64,000 bases of DNA from Onchocerca volvulus (lineage: Eukaryota; Nematoda; Chromadorea; Rhabditida; Onchocercidae). Shown one piece after another: positions 10,401 to 19,821 of this stretch. Position 1 is the first letter of the stretch, and each line of letters starts with the position of its first letter. The stretch spans positions 27,897,756 through 27,961,755 of the forward strand of contig HG738137.1 in the NCBI GenBank assembly GCA_000499405.2. Direction: 5' to 3'. The notes beneath the pieces are model-generated. The model searched no databases. It was not told the origin of the DNA and was given only the letters and a program-made list of their open reading frames with translations. The translations under genes and the position numbers were made by a program.

Positions 10401-13400
10401 AATATGAATAATAATAAGTAATAATAAATAATAATAATAAACAACAATAATAAGTAAACAGTAATAATAAATAGTAATAATAATAATAAATAATAATAAT
10501 GAGCAATTAAAAATATTAAATTCATTACAGTTGTTCATAATTACATGTTTTTTAATGACCACATTTTTGAACTATGCGTAATTATGAACAGTTGTTACGA
10601 ATTATATTATTGCTAATTGTTTATTATTAATTACTAGCTGTACTCGGCCACGCGGGACGTTATATATAAATAAAAATATAAAAATGTTCGTTTGTGCAGA
10701 ATCTTAAATCTCCGAAAGTTTTTACCCGTTGATTTGAAATTTTGACAGAAGTTGAAATTCGAAATCGTTGAATTGATGTTGAGCTGTTGTTACTGTAAAA
10801 AATTATATATGATATTAAAAGATACTAACAGTCATAAATGTTCATTTGTTCAAAATCGTAAATCTCCGAAAATTTTTATTCATTGTTTTCAAATTTTGAG
10901 AGAACGTTGCATTGGAATACGCGCATACTTTATCGAGTCTACTAAGCGTTGCATGCTGAAGGCCATGTTCACTTTATAGAAAATAATCGTGATTAATAGA
11001 TTTAGTTCGCCAAATTTTTTTTGTCACAGGTGGAGGTATATCTATACAAAAATAACGCGCCTATTGGAATGTAACGTTGTTTCAAAATCTCAAATCAGTG
11101 GGTTAAAACTTGAAACGTTGTATCATGAACAGTGAACATTTATGACAGACAATTCAGGAAATCGGAGAGGTAATCCATAATTGTTTGAACGAAAAATTTC
11201 ATTATACATTTTTATGACCTCGACATTTCTGCGATACGATTGCATTCCCCACAAATCAAAAAATAAATAAACTACATCTCTCACAAATCAAAAAATAAAC
11301 GAAAAACTTAAATTACGTTCTGCTCCGAAATTCGAACCTTTTAAATTCTTTCGGAGCTCCTTCTCTTTTCTTGATCTCTTATATGTCGCCTTATCAGTTG
11401 ATCTCATTTTGTTTGTCTGTTAATCTACTACAAAACTAGCGTTTTGGCGGGAAAAAATTTTCACTTACGGTGTTTTTGGCAAGAAATATATTTACCTTTA
11501 TGTTTATGTGTTAATCAGAGCATTTTGGCGGGGACATTTTTATCCTTACGCGTTTTGATGAGAAACATGTTTACCCTTACGAGATATAAAAAAAAGATAA
11601 ATGTATCCATATGGAAACACATGTCTATTTAAATGCAACACTGTATAATAATTTCAAATCAATGGGTAAGAACTTGAAACATTTTGTCAAAATGAACAAC
11701 GAAATTTACGACAAAAAGCAATTCAAGAGACAACTTAATACTGAAAATCAGAAAGGTAATCCGTAAATTGCTTGAACGAATTATTTCATTATACTTTATC
11801 ATGAACTCAACATTTCTGCAGCGCTACTACATTCCTCACAAAGCAATAAGTAAACGAAAAAGTTTAAACATTCGCCTTGTATATAGGAACACACACCTAC
11901 TCGGCAACTTTGTTTTTCAAATCAATCAGTGAAGAAATTTTGGAGATTTAAGGCTTATGACAGCGAACATTTGCATTTTTATTGATATAGATTATAGGTG
12001 AATAGTATTTATTATTTATCCAATTTGTTTGTATAAATTATGAATTATTTTGTAATTTCAATACCATTTAGTTTTAGTTAAATTTAGATTGGTTAGTAAC
12101 TTCTGTGAATCAAATCCCATATAAAATAAAAATATTCTGTCTTTGAAGAAATAAAACAGAAATCATTCATACGCTTCTTCTAAAACCTTAAAAAGTATAA
12201 TTAGATTAGCATTTTTTATATCTTCAATCAATGAATGATGAACGAATCTACCTCAGGCAACTTAGCTGTACAAGATATCTCTGCATATTGCAATTTTGCG
12301 ATCTTTCAACTGATTTTTATGATTGCTGATGAGAAAACAGTCGGCAATCGCTTGGATTGGATTTTTATTGCTACCATTACCTGCATCAATTAATGAACAG
12401 TCAATGTACTGAGCTAGCACATTAGCAATAAAATTGCTGAAATTTTTAGAGTATTGAGAAAATTATATCAGAGGAATGGACTAGGTGCAAAAATGAGTTT
12501 AAAAAAAAAAAAAAAAAAAAGGAAAAATGAAATTTTCCAATTTGCTACTTTTTTCATACATCATTTTGCAATTTTAATATTTCATTACTTGGATTCAAAT
12601 CTAAACTATGGCCTAAGATTTAGTACGGTTCTTAACTCATTTCTACTTGAAAGAATAAACTATCATTTTTTCGTATTTTTAATCAAATATTTTAGATTAT
12701 AATTTTGGGGTTTGATAATAGGAATTTGCAGTAGTGATTTTTTTTTTATCATCCCACAGTAAAATGATTAATTACTAGTTGATTTTTGCCCATTTTATCC
12801 GAAATTTATCATAATCAGAAATTTGGTCTTTTTTCGAAGGAAGGAATTTTTTTTCTTTTTGCTTTTTTAAGGAAAAAATCTTTTTTTCTAGTCGAAACAA
12901 GCGTCAACATCACAACTGTTAATGTCTTATCTACCTTCCACATACCAGTTGGCGGATGAACAAAGAATAACAGGAATGTTGCAATTAGCAATGGAAATTG
13001 ATCATAAATTCACTTTCATTCAAAGGTATTACATATTTTTCCTGCCAGAAATAAAATTAGCACTTATAAAATGAAATGAATTTGTGGGAAAATGAGTTGA
13101 CATTATCATTAAATTATTAGCAACAAAAGAAAAATTTTCTAATCTGAAAATTTGAAAATTGTTTGGAAAAAAATTATCAATTTCAATATAATATTGCTAA
13201 TAAGTAAGTCTATACGCATGAAAATGAGTTAAATTTTAATCAGTACTAAGACAAAGCATTATCAAACATTGATGATAAGTAGCAAGCAATAAAGAATCCA
13301 TTTGTAGGAATAATGAATTTTGTTTCGAACCGAATGATCCTACGTTGAAGGGAAGAAGCATTGTATTACTGGATGGTGGAACAGTTATAATCGTAATTGA

Positions 13401-13798
13401 AAGATTTAATGGAATTGAACTAAGGTACAAATTGATATGCTGATAATCATTTTCTTAATTTGTTTATTGCATAATTTAGGAAGTATTCAGTTATTTATTT
13501 TCGGAAAAAGAAAGATTTTTCTGAAAAAGTAAGAAACAATCAATTTAGGTGATTTATCAAATTTCACATGGTTCTGTCAGCGAATCATGTTTAGATTATG
13601 TTAGTAAAGCTTTTTTTGACAATTTAATATATTATAAACTGCAGAATGATACAACATATGATGTAAATTAATTGGATAATTCTAATTTTCAGTCGTGAAA
13701 TATGGCAGAAAGCATATTGGAATCAGTTTCTTTGGGCTGTTCGAGGTAAATGTATGCGTGTATCATATCAAAATTTTAAGGAACCAGCCTATTTATAG
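7423..13798 (+). CDS. Gln/His-rich protein with a FLYWCH-like zinc finger
   Basis: Six exons joined in frame: 7423-7795, 8847-9125, 10021-10130, 12892-13025, 13308-13424, 13693-13798; 372 residues. The start is the first ATG in frame after an acceptor at 7411-7415. The first ~120 residues are Ser-, Gln- and His-rich with poly-Gln and HH runs (a CAA repeat begins at 7501). Exon 2 holds a single finger: Y-x-C at C172, C180 eight residues on, and H202-x-H204, preceded by a basic segment with WRNYGWY. This spacing resembles FLYWCH/WRKY-GCM1-type DNA-binding modules. C. elegans PEB-1 is one possible relative, from memory only. The C-terminal ~150 residues (exons 3-6) are a globular-looking region I do not recognise. 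Probable nuclear transcription factor. The last exon could instead use a GTAAATG donor at 13746, so the C-terminus is less sure. Confidence 0.75.
10165..10510 (+). repeat. AAT/ATA trinucleotide-rich repeat in intron 3
   Basis: Long imperfect runs of AAT and TAATAA with occasional ACA and GAT interruptions, inside the intron between the exons ending at 10130 and starting at 12892. Apparent frames on the minus strand (poly-Ile/Tyr/Leu) are translations of this repeat. Confidence 0.85.
10634..11996 (-). mobile_element. decayed non-autonomous Helitron-like element in intron 3
   Basis: The low-coordinate end reads A|CTAGCTGTACTCGGCCACG. On the minus strand this ends in CTAG before a T, the 3' end expected of a Helitron, and it matches the end of the larger element at 26869. 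Inside, a recurrent module (AAATGTTCG..., AAATCTCCGAAAG, TTTGAAATTTTGA, AACGTTGCATT, ACGCGCAT) occurs near 10675 and 10840. It occurs again in inverted orientation at about 11040-11140, 11640-11700 and 11890-11990. Segments 11090-11270 and 11645-11850 are diverged direct repeats of each other. No protein is encoded. The far boundary is approximate. Confidence 0.6.
11439..11581 (+). repeat. four ~31-bp subrepeats inside the Helitron-like element
   Basis: Copies at 11439-11469, 11470-11500, 11519-11550 and 11551-11581 follow the pattern G-C/T-GTTTTGGCGGGAAA...TTTACCCTTACG. The second and third are separated by about 18 unrelated bases. Confidence 0.65.
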
Positions 13799-13799
13799 T

Positions 13800-14555
13800 A
13801 CAAATTTATAAAAATTTGTTTAATTTCTATTTATTACTAGTATTGTTTATGTTTTTAACAGGATATCTGTTATTTTCTTATTTTTGTTTCTCATCTCGGT
13901 GAATTTTGATGCTTTTTATTGTTTATAAATTTCTGTCTTTTTTTGATATGTCTGTAAATTTCAATTTTATGTGCAAAAAAAAAGGAAAAATCCATCAACG
14001 CGGGATGATACGTTAAATTTATCAACTTATTCTTTTTTTGCATTCATTGGCTTTTTATATATATAGAATTTCGTTCATAAGGTTGTGAACAGCAAAACAT
14101 TATATATATATATATATATATTTTAGAGAAGCGTAGAACTTTAACTTTATAATTAAAAAGATGGGCTTTTATTAGAAATTTGAGTGGATTTCGGGAATTC
14201 ATTTTAAACTTCCTAAAAAAAAAAAAAAAAAACAGATATTGAAACATAAATTTTAAAATTCTGATCATTCATTATCACCGGATCGCTTTATACCTTTCTC
14301 AACAATACGTGTATTTATATTTGAATTTTTGTTTTTCAATTTATTTTCTTGCATTGAACTAATATTTGTGTAGAGGTTTTGTGACGTTTTTCTGATGAAT
14401 GAATATCTTTACTTTAATATTCCACAAATATTTGGTAACTGTTTGTCACGTTCAATTCCGATTTGATCAAACATTAATTTAAAGATAATAAATTGCATTG
14501 ACACTGTTTGAAACATACCGAAAGCAGAAGTAGATGCAGAATCTGGTTTCATATA
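13800..14555. other. intergenic gap with TA and A microsatellites
   Basis: Between the convergent zinc-finger gene and the small minus-strand gene. It holds a (TA)n run at 14100-14121 and an A-tract at about 14215-14232. No canonical AATAAA for the zinc-finger gene is seen in its first 500 bases, so its 3' end is unclear. Confidence 0.4.
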
Positions 14556-14561
14556 TTTATT
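14556..14561 (-). terminator. AATAAA polyadenylation signal of the small secreted-protein gene
   Basis: Minus-strand AATAAA 48 bases after the stop codon at 14611-14609, the expected distance. Confidence 0.55.
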
Positions 14562-14608
14562 ATCATATTGAACGTAATTCCCATCTCATCTCACGTAAAA
14601 AAGCATCA

Positions 14609-15609
14609 TCATAGGTAGGTTATAGTGAAGTGATTAGTTTCCAATACATTGTTATCATCATTCTCGAGCCGAGTATATTTTATGGATTCATTTTCTGCTA
14701 TTCGAACAGTTCGAGCAATTTTCTTCACATTTTTTTTACGAATTTTACCTTTTCCGATAAGTGATATCAAATCAGATACTTCCACTTGATTATTCCATGC
14801 ATCGTTACCGTCATTGTTATCATCATTCTAGTTAAGAGCATTTAAGAAATCATCTACATTGATACTCTTCATTCATATTTATATGAAGTAGTCTTTTTTT
14901 TCTTTTTTCTTTGATAATATCCCGATATCTGGAATATTTTATTCAATTTTTGCAATTTTAGTATGAATTTGAAATCATTTTCAATTACCGGCACCAAATA
15001 GAATTGATTCTAATCTTAGTACTGGTGTGTGCTAGACTTATCCATGACTTATCTATAACATTATTCAAAAACCAATTAAATTATTGAAATATATTGGATT
15101 TAAACATTGAAACATTTCCAAACTTACCATGTTAGCACTTGTTGATTCAACGAAATCATTCTCTAATTTTAATTGCTTTTAATTGCTGTTCTGCTGAAGA
15201 CTTCACTTTCGTTTATTTTATATAGATATTAAAAGACTTAAAAAACAATAAATCTGATAGATTTTTAAAAATTAATGTATGATATGAAACAGAAAAATTA
15301 TCTTAACTTTTACTATTGGAAAGATTATGTTTGAGTTATGTTCATTAGTCCGGAAACGAAAAACTGAAAATGAAAAAACCGGGAAAAGAAAGATGGTAAG
15401 GTAATTTAGAAAAGAAAACTAATTTAAATGATTGTATATTTTTTAATAAGAAATATTTCTAATGAAGAAGAAGTAAACCAATGTTTATAAGCTAATTAAT
15501 ATTAGATTTAATTACCTGATACGTTATCACCTTTTCTATCAGAAGGTCTCGAAATTGTTGGAACAATCTGTGTAATGAATAAAGAAGAAAGAAATATGAT
15601 AGCAAACAT
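14609..15609 (-). CDS. small predicted secreted protein, three exons, family unknown
   Basis: Exons on the minus strand: 15609-15516, 15162-15128, 14827-14609; 115 residues, all phases fit. The N-terminus ([20 protein letters not shown]) is a classic signal peptide, with likely cleavage after the Ser near residue 20, before RPSDRKGD. The mature part is hydrophilic: an acidic/Asn-rich segment (NDDNNDGND), then VEVSDLISL, then a basic cluster ([15 protein letters not shown]), and ends near TNHFTITYL. There are no cysteines after the signal peptide. A putative spliced-leader acceptor (TTTCAG) lies 21 bases upstream of the ATG, and AATAAA follows the stop. The GKGK/RKK basic sites could be prohormone cleavage sites, but no repeated peptide is seen, so a neuropeptide role is only a guess. 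An alternative 3' structure (15031-14989 plus 14853-14828) also stays in frame and would give 65 residues. Confidence 0.65.
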
Positions 15610-15630
15610 CTTTTTTGGACGAATTTAGTG

Positions 15631-15642
15631 CTGAAATTTTTT
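15631..15642 (-). promoter_or_regulatory. probable trans-splice acceptor of the small secreted-protein gene
   Basis: On the minus strand AAAAAATTTCAG ends at 15631, giving a 21-base leader before the ATG at 15609-15607. The consensus and short distance fit spliced-leader addition. Confidence 0.5.
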
Positions 15643-15644
15643 CG

Positions 15645-17290
15645 TACTTTTTTTATTTATAAATCTGTTTTATTTTTGCAATTCCAATTGTAAGTCATTA
15701 TAAAATTAGATATTATTTCTTCCTCTTCTTTTTATCACTTTTTATAATTCTTATTTTTGATTTTTGATTTTTGGCCGTTTTCAGTTGTACAAATTATCAA
15801 ATATAACTTATTATAATTGAAGCAAACTTTAACTTTTTTTTATCCTTTCCACTGCAAATATAAAAATCTAGGCATTGAAAAATATATGTACTGCTTATGT
15901 CTTTGATAATTGCAAATATAATCTTTTGAATGATACGTAAACTTATGGATGTACTATTTATTATATATATTTCACAGAAATTCAAATAAGTAAAGCAAGA
16001 AATTTATAGCTAATACAAATATTTCATATTTTAATATTACGTATAGATGTATGCATAGATGTTAAATAGAATATTTACACATTTGATTCAATTAAAATTA
16101 CATAATTGTAATATATCAAATTTTATTATTTCAATGATGATTTTACATATATTAAAATTCTGATCATTTTTTCTTTATTTTTAATAAATTTAAATATATC
16201 TTCAAAGCAAAATTTGAAATTTACATTTTCATCGGTGCAGCTTGAAAGTAGATAAGAAAAGCAATTAAATTTTCATAATTTCAGATTCAGAAAAATTATG
16301 ATCGGATGTGTGCCTCATGTAATTTGAAAGAAATTCACGTCATTCTAGCAAAAGATTGATAAAAACATTTAAAATCGGCATTTTCCATTTGCATGATTTA
16401 TGTTTCTTCCTGTAAATTGGACAAATGATCGATTAATCAATGAATGTTTTTGCTTTACAGTATCTCTTCGAGTCTTCTTCTCTTCTTGATTGTACTTAGG
16501 GCATCCAAAAGTAAAAGTAAATTACGAAGAAATTGACGTTAAGAATATATTTTTCTGTATTGAAGTGATTACACTTATTTTATGTTCAAAGATATTTTTT
16601 TTCAAATAAAAGATAACAGTTACCTCAAGACGATAATCTCAAGTATGTCAATACTTCGTATTCAGGTATGCCCGTTTTATGAAAGATATGAGATTACCAT
16701 ACTGCAATCATTGCATCTTTATGTTCATTTTGACGCAAAACAACGCAGCTTGAAAGATCGACAAGGAAAATAACGAATTTTTTTAAGATTCTGAAAATTT
16801 TTATGCATTCCTACGTTTTAATATTTTAAAGTATGAAGTAGGAGCAGCACGAAACACATCATTGATTCTAACGGTTTTTTTTCCATTCATCAACAGATAT
16901 TTGATTATATCATTGTATTACTTATTAATTTTGCAGTTTTACATTACGTTTTCTAAATGATACATTATTTTTCGTTCTTTCATGATTCACCGAATTTTGG
17001 TATTGTCGTCATATCTCATTACAGTATAAGGATTCAACAAATTCCATCAGTAAAATTTCATTCTTCAATTATAACATTTCAAAAAATTATTGATTCAACG
17101 ACGTAATGGTCTTTGTGGCTACCCTAGAACTTGAAACCACATTTTATTAAATGGTCATAAATAATAATGATTAATTACTGACTGACTCTATTATTGATGA
17201 GAATCAATAATAACTTATGCTTAAAATGATATTATTTATGAAAAAAAAAAAGAAAGATAGACAACCTATCATTCATCATCTCATTCTTTA
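15645..17290. other. AT-rich intergenic DNA, no supported gene
   Basis: A TTTCAG acceptor at 16279-16284 is followed by 24 codons open to TGA at 16357 (plus strand). No upstream exon can be joined to it with confidence. Other open frames are short and low-complexity. Confidence 0.4.
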
Positions 17291-17497
17291 TTATATTGTC
17301 CGCACAAAATTCACATGAAAATTTTCAAATTTCATTTCCAACGACAGAGCAATTGAATTCATCATCAGCATTATATATGAGTCATTAGATGGAACAACAA
17401 ACAAAAGTGATTTAAATTCACCATATAATGTTTTCTGTCCTTCTAATATTTCACAAGTAGTTAACACTAATATTCTTACATAGAAATATCTACATAT
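17291..17497 (-). CDS. candidate terminal exon of an unidentified minus-strand gene
   Basis: An open minus-strand stretch of 68 codons ends in TAA (17293-17291). It contains TCEILEGQKTLYGEF and FVVPSND and ends near NFVRTI, with balanced composition unlike the Phe/Ile/Lys-rich noise frames elsewhere. Possible acceptors are TATATTAG at 17498 or ATATTAG at 17467, both weaker than TTTCAG. No clear AATAAA follows and no upstream exon was found, so this may be a real last exon or a decayed one. The overlapping plus-strand frame is shorter. The family is not recognised. Confidence 0.3.
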   Translation of the reverse strand: MCRYFYVRILVLTTCEILEGQKTLYGEFKSLLFVVPSNDSYIMLMMNSIALSLEMKFENFHVNFVRTI

Positions 17498-17499
17498 CT

Positions 17500-19430
17500 A
17501 ATATAAACTTTTTTGTGCTCATTTTTTTCGAATCGAAAAAATTATCTGGTAACATGGATCGAAGCATTTTGTTAACAATGTGTAAAGTATTTTACAACCT
17601 CGTGCAAAATTACTTTTCAAATTAGACTGTTTCACTCTACCAATTTTTAAATTCTTTTTTAGCTTATTTGAAAATCTTTCAGTTCATAATTTATTTTCAT
17701 TTTTCATGTTTAAAATTTCTCCAAATATTTCAAATCATTTTATTTATAAGATTAAGCGGCTGATTTCGTTTCTAGATACATACTGGACATCTTATTTCTC
17801 ATTATCATGAAAATTTTTTTTTTTGTGGAAGGTTTTTATGGGATTGGAAATCGGGAAGAATTGGATTTGTTGTGCAACGAAGTTTTGATCTGACGGACTT
17901 TATTCGCAATAACTAACTACAATACAAAAAAATTGATGATTATCGATAATCCACCGACAATTTGAACTTCCTTTTGATAGAGGGGAAATTATCTTAGGAT
18001 TACTGATTTTAGAATTTGATAGAGTTTGATAAATTCTAGAAATTGATTTGGAATGAGAGGATTACTCATCGATAAAGCAAAGTATTAGAAATAAATCAAA
18101 TGAGAAGAAACGAACTGAAGTGAATAACAGAAGTGAATGATCTCATTTCGCTAGAAGCTCCGTTTTCATGTCGATAATCCTTGATCTTATAGTAGGTGGT
18201 TGACTTTGCAACATTCCAGACAATTAATTAATACGATTTAAAAACTTTTAGATAGCGCACATAAGCATTAATCCTTACAATTAACATAATGTATAATATT
18301 TCAAACAATGCACATGAGCAGTATCAGCAGATTGGAAGATGAGAGAACAAAGATGTTTGTCCGAGATATGAATAAGTGATTCACTTGTCTGACAAATATT
18401 ACCAACTTGTTTTATACACAATATTCAGATTATTTCGACATTTCGATATTACCGATACTCCTATTTATATTAATTGCTTTATGACAATATATGTTTCAAC
18501 TTGATATTGAAGCATTTCTCATTTAAATATATTCTTTAAATAATTAAATTTCAGACCTTGAATGAATTCACTTGTCAGTTGAGCATAAAATTATTTTTCT
18601 CATGTTTTTTTTTTTTTTTCTTGTTTGTTTTAAAGTTCCTTTTCTCCTTTCTCACTTTTCTTATCGATTAGCTCATTGAAGTTTATTTTCTGACGTAATA
18701 AACGTATGATTCGAGCATTTCTCAGGCAGATAATTCTAGACTCTTTCTTTTTTCTATCTCATTCTCATTCTCTTACCAATCAGATGAATGGGTAGCAAAA
18801 ATTTTAGTTTTTCATTTTTTTTCTTTCAAAATTTACAAATGAAATGTTATACTTTCGCATATTTCTATTCTTTTCTTTAACTTTTTATTCTTTTCTAAAT
18901 TACAATAAAAGTAATTCTTCTTGCAAGGAAACTTTTTTTCTTTTTTTTTGCTTATACTATTATGGAATCAACCAATAATATGTATATATCGTTAAGAATT
19001 CTGATAAATTCCTAATTTCTGTATTTCAATATGCAAATTAATAACAGTGAATCAGTGCAAATTAATGTGTGAATTTTAAAAATATATAAAACTTCCTGAA
19101 TTGAAATAGTACTTAAAAATAGAAATTATTAATTGGATCTTAAATTTTCTTCAGAATGCACAAAAAAAAAGAAAAAGAAAGGGATCTAAGAAAGAGGATT
19201 TAAAAATCCTCTAGCTTATGCTGCCATCAGTGCTACTATCAAATATTTGATGTTAACTATTTAGACTGATACTAATTTTCATACATTTAACAACTTAATT
19301 AAAAAAGGAAAACTTATTAAAATTCTCAAAATTAATCAGTTCATGAAATTTAAATCAATGAAAATTTTTTCAGTGATAATGAGAAATCATTTCGATTCAG
19401 AATTTATTAATTTTGCAACTTCTTGTTTCA
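17500..19430. other. intergenic DNA upstream of iPGM, no clear gene
   Basis: Mostly AT-rich. A less AT-rich patch at about 18000-18210 has short open frames on the minus strand in several phases, with no splice structure that favours one. T-tracts lie at 18605-18620 and 18930-18950. Confidence 0.4.
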
Positions 19431-19499
19431 CATTTCATTGCATACGACGAGATTGGTTGTTGGCTTCCTATCGCAGGCTGTTTATGACTTTTAGGTTAT

Positions 19500-19580
19500 A
19501 GATCGCTGCAGCGGTTGCTTCGCGATATGTTGGCTTTATTTGACGTACGTGAGGGCGTACGTATTCGTTTACGTATACAA
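19500..19580. promoter_or_regulatory. GC-richer palindrome cluster in the iPGM upstream region
   Basis: Within 80 bases are the palindrome CGCTGCAGCG (19504-19513), ACGTACGT (19543-19550), a second CGTACGTA (19556-19563) and TTACGTATAC (19569-19578). Their density and the local rise in GC stand out against flanking DNA, about 240 bases before the iPGM trans-splice acceptor. Promoter function is inferred from position only. Confidence 0.4.
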
Positions 19581-19779
19581 TAACTCATGTGACTTTGACA
19601 AATTTATAATGTTCATAATTTATAACTTTTAAGATAATTTTTACATAGATTTTTACGTCACCTTACATTTTTCAACTTTCATACTTGCGTTTTATCGATT
19701 TTTGCCGATTTTTTTTTTCGATGTGTATAAAGAAGACTTATATTCACGTGAAAATGACATAATAATTGTATCAAATTGC

Positions 19780-19789
19780 ATTCTTTCAG
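19780..19789 (+). promoter_or_regulatory. probable trans-splice acceptor of iPGM
   Basis: TTCTTTCAG ends at 19789, 32 bases before the start codon. This could receive a spliced leader, or could be the acceptor for an upstream alternative first exon, since the C. elegans gene has a longer N-terminal isoform. The frame here runs open back to 19702, so a cis-spliced longer form cannot be excluded. Confidence 0.5.
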
Positions 19790-19821
19790 GATTTCCGGAT
19801 TCTGCAATAAAAAAAGAAGCA

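Noticed and set aside
10254..10562. Minus-strand frames rich in Ile, Tyr and Leu
   Set aside because: Direct translation of an AAT trinucleotide repeat.
16285..16359. Plus-strand 24-codon block after a TTTCAG acceptor, containing MCASCNLKEIHVILAKD
   Set aside because: No upstream donor of matching phase, and all three phases end quickly, so the open frame is not informative.
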